From NCBI GenBank assembly GCA_963920765.1, contig OY987247.1:4808471-4872470 (forward strand): a stretch of DNA of 64,000 nucleotides, written 5' to 3'. The stretch comes from Ulota crispa. Its lineage: Eukaryota > Streptophyta > Bryopsida > Orthotrichales > Orthotrichaceae. Positions within the stretch are counted from its first letter, which is position 1, and every line of letters begins with the position of its first letter. The notes under the pieces are model-generated. The model was not told where the DNA came from and searched no databases. It saw only the letters and a list, made by a program, of their open reading frames with translations. The position numbers and the translations under genes are program-made. Shown here piece after piece: positions 1 through 12,350 of this stretch.

Positions 1-286
1 GATATGCACATCCTTCAAGGACCTACAGAATGATGCTGTCAATAGAGCTCGTCAGTTCAAATCAATAACCTTTGTAAAAGTTTAAACGAGGCGAAGGAAC
101 CTCACTCTTTGATGAGGATTTATTCTTTTGAAGTTTCGTGTTTGGAAACACAACAATTTGTTCCTTGGAGGCGTACTTCCCGTTATCTCCTTGAAAACAC
201 GAACTCTTTTTTGTGTTTGAATATGTAGTTAGAAACAAAGCTGTACTTCATTTGAAAGCAACCCCAGGAAGATTTGACTGAGCACA
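1..286 (+). promoter_or_regulatory. 5' flank / leader of the PUB gene
   Basis: This stretch precedes the start codon at 287 and has no coding sequence that resembles a protein. It probably contains the leader and part of the promoter. A T-rich run ending in AG near 228 could be the acceptor of a leader intron, but this is inference. Confidence 0.4.
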
Positions 287-3200
287 ATGGGTGAAAGTTC
301 GTCGTACTCTTTAGTGCAGAAGATAATCGAAACTGTTAACGTGATGACCTTGCTTGGAGAATTCAAGATCCACAAGAAGGAGTGCTCCACCCTCACAAGG
401 CGTGTGAAGCTGCTTGTCCCGCTTTTTGAGGAAGTCAGGGATTTGAGCATCTCCTTGTCTGAAGAAGACTTCGCTTGCTTCAACGCCCTGGAAGCAGCTC
501 TCAACACCGCGAAAGAGTTGCTCCTTTTGTGCAGCAGAGGCAGCAAACTTTATCTGGTAAGAGTTACTTTCATCACTTCAAAAACTTCCTTAAGAAAATG
601 ATTTGTAGTATATGTATACCACTTGTCAAGCAGCTCAATCAGTGGAATTGTGTTCCCCGTCTTGCTCATGATTTCAGCTCTTGTAAGCTAAAGTAGAGGA
701 CACGGTTTTGAGTCAATTTTATCGTTTTTACATATGTACTAGTGTGGTTTTTAGAAGATTAGTATTGAGCTATATAGAGATCTTTGGGTATGATAGCCAA
801 CGTTGTTGAGAACAGGTTTTTATTAGTATGTATGAGTTTCTTATGCAGTTTGAAATTAGGATTTCGTAGACCACTATATCTCGTGATGTGGAATGTGCTT
901 TTCCTTTTTACAGGTAGTCAATTGCAAAGCTTCGTTGTGATGATGTTGCAATGCTTCTATCATAACCCCATAGTATTGTAATTTGAGTCTTACAGCATTT
1001 AAATTAAGATTCTGTCTTTCTTTTTCCAGGTCTTGGAGCAACAAAACGTGTCAAAGCAATTCTTGGTGCTGAATACTGCATTAGGACACGCATTGGACAA
1101 GTCGCCCTTACTTGATATCTCCGACGAAGTCCGGGAACAGGTAAAGGATTTATCAATTCTGCGGTTCTTGAGCTTTGTGTGTTTATTACGAGGGATCTCC
1201 AATCTGATTGAATTTTTTTTATTGTTAAGTTAATAGGCATTAGATTCATATTGTCCTCCTACAATGTTAACAGTACTGTAGTGTAGTGGAAGTGGTTTTA
1301 ACCCAATGTTAGTGTTATTGGGCTTGCTCTCGTTAATATATTGGCAACTCTCAAATTAATTTTAGCCACATTAATCTGACATGTTTTTTAAATTCATCTA
1401 TTCTCCTATGACATTAGCATCAATAACTTATCACTTACAACTGTGCCAATATAATGGAGGAATATCAATTTGCGATATTGTACTTCAGCACCTCTGAAGC
1501 ATTGTTATTTGCGGTGTACGGGAGTGCACAGTACTTTGAGCATGCAATGATGGAGCAAGTTCCTACTGTCACTAGATGAAAATTTGCCCGCGTATCATAG
1601 TTCCATTTCAGTCTTCACGAGCGATCCCAACTGTGATTTTCATAATTAGCTCAAGTGGCCAAAACATTGCTACATGTGTTTAAAATTTAAAATTTAACAG
1701 TACGGTATTTCACAAAATCGATTTTGGTAGAAGTTTTGCTGAATTTAGCCACGAGAGCCAAATTGCTGTGGAATTTTTCCTTAAGGTCTGTAAATTGGCT
1801 TTCTAATGGAATTATGTGTTTCAGGTGGATCTAGTGCACCATCAGTTTCGAAGAGCTAAAGGATTGGAAGATTCTGTCGACGCACAGTTATATGCCGAGT
1901 TATCGTCTGCGTTGGACGTGACATATGGACGTTCAGAGACTCAACTCAAGAGGTTGGCTGAAGCGTTCAAGTTCGATACAGCGAGATCATTGATGAAGGA
2001 ATTACAAGCTCTGCAGGGAATGAGAACAGAGAAAGAGCCGGCGTTGGATTGCATTTTGGGCAACGAACGAGGTTTCGAGCAGGTTTTTGGAGTGCTGAAT
2101 GATTTGAGGATTTTGTTTCCACAAGAAGACTTGGAGCAGGATGACCCTGAGTTGAAGAAACTGCAAGTAGCACAGCGAGCGGGGGTGGAGAGGAGCAGCA
2201 TGCAACCGGTTCCCGACATGACCATTGGCACCAACTATAAAGCCACGCCGAATATTCCGGATGATTTCAAGTGTCCGATCTCGTTGGACCTTATGAGAGA
2301 CCCTGTCATTATTGCTACTGGCCAGGTGCGTGCAGCCTCTGCACCTTTCTTTCCTGTTCCCAATTGCCGCTCTGGCATTTCCCGATCTGAGTTGCTGTGA
2401 TAAGCGGTGGTCCCAAATAGGATTTTCATAGTATCCAAGCTGCTAAAAGCGTCGCTTAATCTAGCCAGAAATCCAAATTCAACACTTTGATGTTCAAATT
2501 TAGTTGGTAGACGTTTTACTGAGTTTAACCATTTTTGTGAACGATGCTGCTGATACGTTGACGAGAATCAACCAATCATATGTGTTGGAATAAGGTTCTC
2601 ACGCTATTTGTTTAGGGTGCATGTTAAGGTGACTTTCTGGTACGTAGTATTGCGTTGGAACCATCAAATGTTATTCATTTTGGCAAACGAAGCGGTCTTT
2701 CTTCCATGGAAGCTCTAAGTGGTTGTATATGCCTTTATTGCAAAACTAATTTCATTGAAATTCTGTAGTTATGAATATACTACAGAACTTAAAAGTACTG
2801 TGAATAGGGGCATGTACCGTTAATGTGATTGTACCTCTTTAGATATCCCTGGTTTTTTTGAGTTCACTACTAGGCCACTGATATTTATCTGAAAATGCTA
2901 TAGTTGAGAATAAAACATTCCCTTCGGAAGTTCATGTCATATTGCAGTAACTCTCAAAACATATAATTTTTTTATCTGCAATTCCTGTGTATATGAACTA
3001 GTCTTGAAATTTAGGGAGAATTTCATGAATACCCCTGAAGTTTGCAATATTTTCATAGATACTCCTGCTTTTTCAGAAATATCACAATTACCCTGGACCA
3101 AAAAATTTAGGCGTTATGCATGTCACTTGCTTCTCCCCTTTGTGCGCACACTACTTACTTGTTATGCGTGCGCACAAATGAAGAAGGGAAGTGGCATGCA

Positions 3201-5561
3201 CAACAAAACAAATGCCTAAAATTTGTGGTTCAAGGTTATTTGTGATATTTCTGAAAAAGCAGGGGCATCTATGAAAATATTGCAAACTTCAGGGGTATCC
3301 ATGAAATTTTCCCTAAAATTTACAGCTCAGAACCTCATGATCAATCTCTTTCAGTACTCTTCCTGGTACCTTTAAGGTTCTGAGCACAGACAGTACTGAA
3401 AATCTGAATGAGTACTTTATCCCATGATTCTGGAAAGACCATGTTCTAAGTTGGTGTGGGTGTACAGACATACGAGCGTTCCTGCATTCAGAAGTGGCTG
3501 GAGAATGGAAAACGCACTTGCCCAAAGACTGGCTTGTCACTACCGCATACGAACCTGACACCCAACCACGTCCTCCGGAGTGTGATCGCCGAATGGTGTA
3601 CCGTGCACGGCATGGACCTCCCCAAAAAACGAGTGAAGGGCTCCCACTCCTCCCAATGCTCACCAGAAGACAAGGCCGCCATCGATGAGCTGGTTGCGAA
3701 ACTCCAAAGCCCCATAGCCGAGGTACAACGGAGTGCTGCCTGCGACATTCGCCTGCGAGCCAGGAAGAACGTCGACCACCGCATCTGCATCGCCGAACAA
3801 GGAGCTATTCCCTTGTTAGTTGCGTTGTTGCTTTCACCCGATCAAAAGACCCAGGAGCATGCTGTCACCGCACTGCTGAATCTGTCCATCAACGACAGCA
3901 ACAAAGGCCGAATTATTGCTGCAGGTACCCACCATACTCACTTAGTCTTAGATTAATTTTCCATGTTCTGGTAGGGAAATGCTTTTTATCGGTCAAGAGG
4001 CTTTTGCGTTCTTAACCCTTACACGCCGCCGAAGAGGACGTTCTTTCGTCCCTTGAATAACAAAAAATCCTCCGTAGGATGGAGAAAAGCCATTTGTCAT
4101 CTGATTTTTTTCAGAAGTGATCATAAACACATGGTCCATCACCTCACCAAATGCACTCATGTTTTTAGGTGACCTGAATTGTGAGAAAAGATTCACAGAC
4201 ACAGTGTTAAGGTCCTGTTAGATCCCATGCTGCCCTTCTTGCAATTTTCACGAGAGCAACATGCAACTGATAACTTCTGCACCTTTTGATAACAGTATTA
4301 TAATGGGAGGCACTTGCCACACCACTGTAGTTGTAAGGTAGGAGGCTCTAATTCGGCTCAAGCTCTAAATGGATCACCTTCTCAAATGTACTATTGTTGT
4401 ACATGTTGTTTTCCATAGGTTTCAACAATGTACATTTGAGGAGGTGATCCATTTTAGAGCCCTATGCCATTTCAACTTCAAAGTTTTATAAATGATTCCA
4501 CAAAGCTCCAAAAAATATGAAATAACTTGTGTGTCAGACCCCAATTCGACTTGTCTTTGAAGGAAAATTTACTGAAAAATATTTCAAGAAGTTTCACCTC
4601 CCCAAAACTCAGTTTCGGCCCTTAGATGATCCATTCATGAGCCTCCTACCTTAGTGTGCAGGTATCACCGAACTCACTTGGTTTTGATAGTCCTTTCTTC
4701 CTTCATGCTCTGGAGTTTTGTGTTCTTAAGCCGAGGGTGTTGACTTCTGCAACTTTTGAAAATAGTATAAGAATGGGGGGCACTTGCCATACCACTGTAG
4801 TTGTAGTCTGCAGGTATTCACCAAACTCACTTGGTTTTGATAGATTTTTCCCCCCTTCATGCTTTGGAGTTTTGTGTTCTTAAGCAGAGGGGTTGGCGTG
4901 CGCAGGTGCAATTGAACCTGTGGTCGAGATCTTGAGGTCTGGTTGCATGGAGGCCCGCGAGAACGCAGCAGCGACGCTCTTCAGCCTGTCTTTGATGGAC
5001 GACAACAAGATCACGATTGGGAACTCCGGTGCTATCCCGGCTCTGGTGCAGTTGCTGCACGACGGGACTGCGAGGGGGAAGAAGGACGCGGCGACGGCGC
5101 TGTTCAACCTGACCATCTACCAGGGGAACAAAGCGCGTGCCGTGCAGGCGGGCGTGGTGCCTCCGCTCATGAGCCTGATTGCAGAGCAGCCTGCCACCAT
5201 GCTGGACGAAGCGTTGGCCATCCTCGCCATCCTCGCCACGCACCACGACGGCCGCGTCGCCATTGGCGAGATCGGTCCCACGCCCGTGTGGGTGAAGATC
5301 ATCGTCTGCGAGTCGGCGCGGAACAAGGAGAACGCTGCTGCCATCCTGCTTGCGCTGTGCTTGCATGACCCTGGGTACGTCAAGCAAGCACGAGAGTCCC
5401 GCGCCATCGAGCCCTTGACTGTCCTGGCCCACTCGCGAGACTCCACCAACCGTGCCAAGCGGAAGGCCACGGCACTTTTGGATCGTCTCAAGAAACCGGA
5501 GGTGGACACTACTACTACTACTAGTAGTCTGAGCCAGCGGATGAAGAACCTGCAAACGTAG
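287..5561 (+). CDS. PUB14-like: U-box/ARM-repeat E3 ubiquitin ligase (PUB13/14/SPL11 type)
   Basis: Five exons, 287-556, 1030-1140, 1825-2325, 3468-3924 and 4906-5561, join in frame at GT-AG sites to give 664 residues. The N-terminal UND-type region (about 1-250) is followed by a U-box at about 271-345, with FKCPISLDLMRDPV and TYERSCIQKW on either side of the third intron, and then by armadillo repeats at about 370-645 (for example QEHAVTALLNLSIN and ARENAAATLFSLS). The family transfers ubiquitin from an E2 to targets through the U-box; the ARM repeats bind partners. Plant members act in immunity, cell death and flowering control. The start at 287 is the first Met of the conserved region. The length is close to the Arabidopsis PUB12-14 group. 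Repeats are inserted in introns 3 and 4. Which PUB paralogue this is cannot be decided here. Confidence 0.95.
3011..3317. mobile_element. TIR element, ATACCCCTGAAGTTTGC family, in PUB intron 3
   Basis: The left end reads TTAGGGAGAATTTCATG and the right end is its inverse, CATGAAATTTTCCCTAA. The arms run about 100 bp inward (ATACCCCTGAAGTTTGC, then CTTTTTCAGAAAT). Related copies lie at 14708-15062 and 17810-18106. It has no ORF of its own and is a non-autonomous fold-back element inside an intron. Confidence 0.85.
4012..4255. mobile_element. Partial TTAA-type element in PUB intron 4
   Basis: The left end is TTAA followed by CCCTTACACGCCGCC. The interior (CATAAACACATGGTCCAT) matches the interior of 8400-8745. 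No right terminus is visible, so this copy is broken or overlapped by the later tandem duplication. Confidence 0.6.
4269..4890. repeat. Tandem duplication of about 150 bp in PUB intron 4, one copy interrupted by a MITE
   Basis: Copy 1 is 4269-4335 plus 4652-4738 and copy 2 is about 4739-4890. Both contain CTTCTGCA.CTTTTGA, GGCACTTGCCA, CACTGTAGTTGTA, CTCACTTGGTTTTGATAG and TGGAGTTTTGTGTTCTTAAG in the same order. Copy 2 runs into the acceptor at 4905. Confidence 0.85.
4336..4651. mobile_element. MITE with AGGTAGGAGGCTC termini and TA duplication
   Basis: The ends are AGGTAGGAGGCTC and its inverse GAGCCTCCTACCT. TA is present at 4334-4335 and at 4652-4653. The inner arms pair too (TGGATCACCTTCTCAAATGT with ACATTTGAGGAGGTGATCCA). 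Complete copies with TA on both sides are at 17385-17706, 41950-42270 and 13310-14230; a copy with a degraded left end is at 63069-63366. TA target and short TIRs fit the Tc1/mariner-Stowaway class. Confidence 0.9.
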
Positions 5562-6334
5562 CCTGCATCCATCTTGCAAGCCTTTCCAGCTAATTCTTCT
5601 TCCTCAACTTCCTGGTGGGAACACTCTAGATTTCCTTGGCTGTGTTTTCTCGTGTGCTCGTCAATTGTATATGAAAATTTTAAGTGCTCTTGGTGGTGGA
5701 ACTGTGAGCCGGGCACACCCTCGATTGTGAATCCTTAAGGTGAAATGAAACAGGAGCACGCTTTTGGTGTGTTCACTGGTTAAATTCTATGTCATGGCTC
5801 GTGTAATGTTAACCCTTGTAAAGCTCCAGATCTACACATTCTTCATCTTCCCGGGCACTTTTGAGGCGAAATAAGTTAATCGTTAGAAGATTTCAGACAC
5901 AAGGTCTACATTTTTGCAAGTTGTTTTATTTGGAGCACTCAAATGGGAACCGTGATTTATATTCTTGAAGAACAGGTAAGAATTACTCTGTAAACATACT
6001 TGTTTAGTATATCCTGTATAAAGCTCCTGATTAAGCGTTTGAAATGTCAGGGGTTGACTGTGATTTATCAAAATTGATATTGCTCCAGAACCTATACCTA
6101 TATATATAATTGAATACGATTTACGGTTATGGTTGTCCTCGATAGTTTCATAACCCAAGATGACAATTCCGTAACCAAATCATGTAACCAAATTATGGAG
6201 ATGAGAGTGCATGGGGTTCCGTAACCAAATTATGGAGATTATGAGAAGGTGAAATGTCATTGAAAATAGTGAATGAAAAGGCATTGGAATTGTGAAAGGT
6301 TACTGGAAGGTGAAAAGTCATTTGAAATTGTGAA
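5562..6334. other. PUB 3' UTR and downstream flank
   Basis: The segment follows the TAG at 5559-5561. T-rich 3' UTR-like sequence runs to about 5870. From 6160 the phrase GTAACCAAATTATGGAGAT occurs twice in tandem (about 6185-6240). Nothing coding was recognised. Confidence 0.5.
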
Positions 6335-6545
6335 ATGTCACATGGGATGGGGAGACACGAGATGGGGTTGGGACCATGCAATGGGAGAATGGGAACATGA
6401 GATTGGGACATGGGATGTCGGGTATGGGACAGGGACATAGGATTAGGGCATGGGACTAGGATATGGAATGGAGAGACACAAAATGGGGGATAGAAGGATG
6501 AGGGACACAAAATGGAGGCATTGGATAGGAGATGGGGGGCATGGA
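6335..6545. repeat. Purine-rich degenerate minisatellite
   Basis: The plus strand is almost all purine plus T, made of degenerate GGGACATGGGAT-like units (GGGATGGGGAGACACGAG, GGGACATGGGATGTCGGG, GGGACAGGGACATAGG). The apparent minus-strand ORFs here are low-complexity by-products. Confidence 0.7.
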
Positions 6546-6975
6546 TGCACATCACCTATCGGTACGACGGGTAAGCAGGACTCATAATCACATAAAGAAA
6601 TCAGGTGGAAACTAACATAACATTGAAATATTCCATCGTTTACCATTAAAAAATATTTCAAATAGGAACAATGTTTGAGAGTAATTGCAAACACGTACAT
6701 ACCTTTGATATGGCTTGTCTCTATATGACGTTTGTTGTGTTGTTCATTTGGCAAACAACTGCTTGCGGTTTGTTATGCAACCTTTGGTACTCCTTACAAA
6801 CTTGTCCATTCTCTTTGCACTTTATTGCATTTTCTCCAAAGCTTTGGAAGTTAACATGATGCCCATAATAAGAGATGTTCAATCTTGAACACTTCCATTT
6901 GTGCACAGAACGCTAATTTACCAAAGTCATATAATTTGTAAATGCCCTATTGTTTGAAATCCTTGTAATACTTAA

Positions 6976-7326
6976 AGGGAATTGATATATGTATACTTGG
7001 GGTTTGATATATGCACATTGGAGGGGTAAATTTTAGATATTTACGATTTGGATTTAGAGAGCTTGATTTAATCTAGAACCATAGAGGAGGATACATTTGA
7101 ACATCACCTAGTGGAAAAGCTTAGTTAGGGAGCAAGTTATTACTTTTACTCTTGTTTATTAAAAAAAACTAAGCTTTTCCTTTGGACATTATTTAATTGT
7201 AAACTCCTTTCTAGTTCTAGACTAAATCAATATCTCTAAATCCAATCAACCTATTGATGATAAATATCTAAAACTCACCCCATATGTACATATATCAAAC
7301 CCAGGGTGTGCACTTATCAATTCCCT
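6976..7326. mobile_element. TIR element, AGGGAATTGATAT family
   Basis: The ends AGGGAATTGATATATG and CTTATCAATTCCCT are inverted. The inner arms also pair (TTTAGATATTTA against TAAATATCTAAA; CTAAGCTTTTCC against AAAAGCTTAG). Related copies are 35427-35858 and 40460-40848, with partial copies at 32762-32955 and 35114-35352. Confidence 0.8.
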
Positions 7327-8399
7327 AATTAAATTATTTGGCATTTTGGTGAATGTGAATAGACGTCACCTTTTTTCCTTCTCTTACGGTTGATTGATGG
7401 ATACAATTGTACAAACATGACCAGTGCGCCCCAAGGGGCTTTGGAGAATTATGAGACCGCCTGGATTTGTGAGGATTTGCATTAAAGACTACAAGTAAAT
7501 CTTCCAATAATAATTGGGATGTAGTGGTAACCACAACTTGTATTTTCAGATTTGAGTGCCTTAATTTATTTTATGAACACCGGTGTATGTAATACAAGTG
7601 AAAGGATAATGGAGTTAATGGACATGGGAGTTGTGCATTCTAATGCAAGAAAGAACATAAAAGACAAAATAAAAAAATAAAAAAAAACATGTTGAGTATC
7701 TTTCCAAAAGCATTGATATTACAATCAAATGTTTTTTCCTCCACGAGCAAAAATAAACAGAGTGCCTTGACATTTCAAATCAAGCAATATTTTGGCAACC
7801 TTTGCAGAAGAAAAGCCACACCTCTACACCAAATAGTGTATTTAGGTTGCCTTAACGTTGCCTTACCTTGGAAAGTTATTTCATGCTCCTTGCTTGTCCA
7901 ATTGGAAACACATGCAGTTCTCTAGAAATCGGGATTTTGCATGGTTTATGGCTGAGATAATAGTTTATTATTTTGCAACATTGTTGTTGTCAAGTCCTTT
8001 CTGTACATCAAATATTTTTATTGCAATTAGTATTGATGAAAATTATTGTAGTATTAATAGGTATATTAATAGGGCCCCTCGAGGTGGCACGTGGTGTAGT
8101 TAATGCCCAGAAATTCAATCTTACTGGCTGTAAAGGTAAACTTTTAAACTGGACATTTGCAGAGGACAGAGGTCCATGCTTTCTATTTTTAGAAATTAAA
8201 AGCGGCTTGTGAATGCTGTTGAGTGTTGACCTTTGCTCCATGCCTTGCACTCTCAAAACTCTGATTCCTGATGAACTTTCTACGCAATGATTAGATAGAA
8301 ATTTTGACTTCACCAGATAAGAGCATCTCCACCTGTATCGTGAAACACGGTGTTAGTCACACTTTTGGATGAAAAAGGAGGAGTCGCAAAATAATTGAA
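7327..8399. other. Intergenic, with a truncated TIR element at 7823-8078
   Basis: From 7823 the sequence CTACACCAAATAGTGTATTT, followed by AGGTTGCC, matches the left end of the element at 20616-20924. The matching right terminus is missing. The rest shows no coding or structural signal I can name. Confidence 0.55.
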
Positions 8400-8745
8400 C
8401 CTCTAAACGTCGAGGAGCACAAAAAACGTCCTCCGGCTCTGAAAAAATATTCTGTGATTCAGAAAAAGTCGTTTTTCATCTGATTTTTTTTTAAAAGTGA
8501 CCATAAACACATGGTCCATTATGGAAGACAAAAAAGATGCATTCTTTTTTTAGTAACCCAAACTGTGATAAGATTTAGAAACATGGTGTTAGCTCCCAAG
8601 CTGTCCTTCTTGCAATTTTCATGAGGACACCATGTACAGTCGACTTTTCCAACTTTTTGAAGCAATACTATTGATGCCCATGTGCAAAACATTGTAGACT
8701 GCTACAGGCAGGATAAGCCACGGTTATCCATCCGTCCTTTAAGGG
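8400..8745. mobile_element. TTAA-type TIR element (346 bp)
   Basis: The left end CCTCTAAACGTC is preceded by TGAA (probably a mutated TTAA). The right end CCTTTAAGGG is followed by TTAA at 8746-8749. The interior is shared with 4012-4255 and, more weakly, 11622-11990. Confidence 0.75.
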
Positions 8746-8829
8746 TTAAATCGTTTAATTCATTGTGCTCATCGAGACTTGTGTGTTACCGAAGCAAGTA
8801 CGTCACCTTAATCCAAGCTCTAGCGTTTT

Positions 8830-8995
8830 TTTTTGTACACGCAGCCTCACTTGAGAGGAGGAATTTGCGAGGGAAAAAATCTTAGTGGCTCAAATTGAAT
8901 TTGATACCTTCAAATCTGGTTTAAGGTGGCTATTTTGGATTAAGATGAATTACAAAATGGTACCCATCACTGTCCCATTTTAATGAATATGGCGT
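8830..8995. repeat. Dispersed repeat fragment (GAGAGGAGGAATTTG family)
   Basis: CTTGAGAGGAGGAATTTGCG and the following ATCTTAGTGGCTCAAATTG recur at about 9705-9855 and 50475-50612. The 50365-50614 copy is the complete TIR form. Confidence 0.7.
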
Positions 8996-9037
8996 TTAAA
9001 GCAAGTTTTGTACATAGCTCAAGAATCGGGGTTTCAA

Positions 9038-9273
9038 CCCCTGAGCACCCAACCCTAATTTGTGTAGTGTTAAACCCCATTGCAAACAATTTGACACCAC
9101 AAGTCCAAAAACAACATTTGGAAGAGTTAGCCGTTGATATTACACGAGGCTTAGGATCTGCATATGTATAAAAAATTTAATAAATTTTTGTTGCATGAAT
9201 TAAAAGATTATAACAGCTAAAGATAACAAACCATCAAATATGGAAAGACCACATTCTGTGGGGCGCTTAGGGG
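9038..9273. mobile_element. TTAA-type TIR element, GAGCGCCC subfamily (236 bp)
   Basis: The left end CCCCTGAGCACCC is preceded by TCAA. The right end GGGGCGCTTAGGGG is followed by TTAA at 9274-9277. It is closely related in termini and length to 14354-14591 and 39017-39259. Confidence 0.8.
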
Positions 9274-10688
9274 TTAAATTCCGAGGCTATGAAGCATTAG
9301 CACGGTTTTTGATTTAGGGTGTGGTCGTGAAAGAATAAAGAGAGCTATTGACTGAGTTAACTGTACTTGAGGAAGCTCATGCAACAAGGATCTCAATTGA
9401 TTAGCTATTGAAAATGCAAAGGGAATTGGTGATTTGTACTCTAAAGAGCACCATGATTTTTTTTTTTGCCTTCGGTGGATCTTCGGTGAGGTTCAAAGGA
9501 CACCGCTTACTGCAATTCCGAGGTGAAAAGAAGCAAAGATTAGAGACTATTGCCACCCATTCAGGTATGGTTTCTGTTGCCACGCTGAATTTACTGACAT
9601 TGTATAGACTCAGCCATAGTCGTTACTTTGGAAAAAATGGTACATTTTGGGACTTTCAAGAAGTTTGAGGTGGTCATCTCAAACTGAGCCCAACATTGCA
9701 CACGTGCCCTCAACTGAAAGGAGGGATTTGTGAGGGAAAACATTTTAATGGCTCAAACTGAATTTAATACCTTCAAATTTGGTTCAAAGTATTTTTTTGG
9801 GTTTGAGGTGGAGTACAAAATGGTATCTCTGTTTTTCCCAAATTAATGAATATGGTGTTAGAGTTGTTGCTTGTTTTGTAACGATGGAGAGTTTTGTTGA
9901 AGTACTCAATAGAACATGCTCCTTGTGAAATCATTCTACTTGTACCAGGTGGAGTGCTGCTCAAGAGACAGCCCGTGTCCATTCTTTGTATAGAATGTAC
10001 GCCTCTCGTACATTCAAGGAGTGCTGTTTCTTCAGCAACGCTCGTCCTCCTGCTCTTTCTTTTGGTGTTTTAGTATGTCCATTGAAGAGTGGGCTTTGTA
10101 GCCTTATGTTTTTCACAATCCTTGCTTTGTCATAAATAGGATGAATTCACAAATATTTGCGTGACAGTGGAATTATTGGTGTGGAGATTTGACTAATGCT
10201 GAGCCTCCTTCTCAAGATTCTTGCGGTTTGATGGTTGCGTGCAGGGATTTCTTCTAGAGAAAAGTGTCATGACCCTTGATAGATGATTGATTGATGGATG
10301 AGTGAGTGGCTGATGGATGAACTACTTCATAATAAATTTTGAATTAATAATTAAACTACTGAGGATGGTTGAAAGATTAATTAATTAATTAATTCACAAT
10401 GAATTGTGAATTAATAGTTAAACAATTGGTGAGGAACTAATTTACTATAAATTGTGAATTAGTACACAAGATGCAAAGGTTAGGAGGCGGACCTTTTTGG
10501 ATGATGGATTTATGCATTGGAGTTAGACAATTCCACATGGATGACAAGGGTATGGAATGTACATTGGATGACAAGGATACAGGATGTACACTTGATGACA
10601 AGACAAAGAGTGGGAACTTGGAGTTAGACAACGGAAAGTAATAGATGAGATATGATATGAAGTTATGCTTAGAATAGTTCTAAGTATA
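9274..10688. other. Intergenic, no gene recognised
   Basis: The region contains another fragment of the GAGAGGAGGAATTTG-type repeat at about 9705-9855 and an AT-rich stretch with ATTAATTAATTAATT at about 10378-10393. The open frame at 9408-9668 has no recognisable family resemblance. Confidence 0.5.
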
Positions 10689-11002
10689 AGGTATATACAC
10701 CCATAAGCGTCAAACTAAGGGTTTTGAACATGATGAGTATCAATAAGTAGCTAGCAAATTATAGGATCCTATTAGGAATAGGAAAATAATGACTTTGCAC
10801 TTTCAAATGTATTACTTGGATACTGTGAGAATAAGTTAAGAATTTTTAAAGAGCAAACTGTCATTGTACCCTTAACCATTTTTAAGAATTCATGTTCACA
10901 TGTTGTGCATCCTTGTAATTACATCTATTCACTTTCACAGATTTTTCAAGATTTCAAAAGTGACGGTTATGGGAACACTGACGCTTATGGGTACTCCTAC
11001 CT
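10689..11002. mobile_element. TA-flanked TIR element, ACCCATAAGCGT family (314 bp)
   Basis: The left end AGGTATATACACCCATAAGC pairs with the right end GCTTATGGGTACTCCTACCT, and TA sits on both outer sides. Relatives are 34680-35111, 32362-32760 and 61534-61838. The terminal AGGTA and TA target link it to the AGGTAGGAG MITEs. Confidence 0.8.
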
Positions 11003-11215
11003 TAATTGAAACTTTTACTTTAGTGGAAGGTTGTAAATGAATATTGAAGATATGAAAAGGATAGATAGTATAAGATGGAGCTCTGAGGGTGAGGAGATTA
11101 AATCTTGTGGGATTTAATCTCTCTCTATGGTTAGGTGGTTGAGCTCTTTGTTGTTTATATACTTTATTATATAAATACTATATTTTCTACTTGAGTCTTT
11201 GGATGATTTAAATTT

Positions 11216-11616
11216 TGGATTGGAGGAGGTTCGTAACAAAAAGTGAATGGCCGCACCCATGGGCATGATGTCCCCATGGGAGTCACTGACAAAGTCAAGG
11301 TAGTTTTGGGTACTCAAGTGATATTTATGGGTGACAAAGTGATGGTTGTGGGTGACTCCATGACAGTTTTGAGTACCCATCTCACTATTTAAGAACCAAC
11401 AAGCCTTGTTTTTAGCATCTCTCACACATGGTTCTTACAATTTTAGTGATTTTGGACTTTGAAAAATCTTTGTGAACAAATGCTTGCAGTTGGAACCTTG
11501 AAATTGATGCCAATATTTTTGGTTTCCATTTCCTAACTTACAATATTTTTTTCAAAGTTAGGCAATTGTTTTACCTACTCCAAAACCCTTATTTCCTCGC
11601 TTATGGGTGCGCCTAA
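11216..11616. repeat. Inverted-orientation relative of the ACCCATAAG family
   Basis: CGCTTATGGGTGCGCC at 11598-11613 and the adjoining interior match 32362-32760 in reverse complement (for example CCTAACTTACAATATTTTTT against its inverse). It ends directly against the TTAA of the next element. Confidence 0.65.
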
Positions 11617-11621
11617 CTTAA

Positions 11622-11990
11622 CCCCTAAACGTCCAAGAAGACAAAAATCATCCTTTTCATGCCAAAAAACACCCCGAGGGTGGAAAAATAATTTTTTTTC
11701 AATTTTTTTTTCTTGAAAGTGGTCAGAGAGATGTGCCACATCATTGAATGCCAAAAATAGCTACTCTCAATGCCTCCATATTTTTTAAAACACCAATTTG
11801 TAAAGAGATGTACAAGGTCCCCTGCTGCCCTTTTTGTGAGGGCAACATACACTATTGACTTTCCCTTTTTTTGAGAAGAATATTATCTCTCATGAGCACA
11901 TGCCACAACCTATGCACTGCTCATGAACAGTACACTCTCCTTGATATGAGCCCCAGGTTGACCATGGGTTTAGGGTCTGTCCTTTAAGGG
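11622..11990. mobile_element. TTAA-type TIR element (369 bp)
   Basis: TTAA at 11618-11621 is followed by CCCCTAAACGTCC. The right end is CTGTCCTTTAAGGG, with CTAA just after it (one base off TTAA). The interior is related to 8400-8745. Confidence 0.75.
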
Positions 11991-12350
11991 CTAAGTAAAG
12001 CGAGCTGGATCAACGTGGGTGCAGCACTGCAGCCCATTTGGCTCTTTGTAAAATTTATAAAAGATTACGTAAAGAGTATATAGGTGTAGGGGTTTTGGCG
12101 ATGATTTGTTGGGTGTGGATACGTTTTCTTTTGTATCAGCTACCGACTTGTCACCTCCTTGCAAAAAAGTCTGAAGAGGAAATCTCCCATATTCAGAATC
12201 TTTGTATAGAACCTATTTCCCATGCTATTTGATTATTCAATTTTTGTCACAGGGCTAGGATCAGAGACGATACAAAAGCAAAAGCAAAGCAAAGCATGGG
12301 GAGAGTAGTGCAGGAAATTTTTATGTTAGAAAAAACCGCCCCATAGTTAG

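Noticed and set aside
1197-1213. Reverse-strand resemblance to an EIGD-coding stretch near 1200
   Set aside because: It is isolated in a PUB intron; the real BLOS1 last exon was found at 15416-15517.
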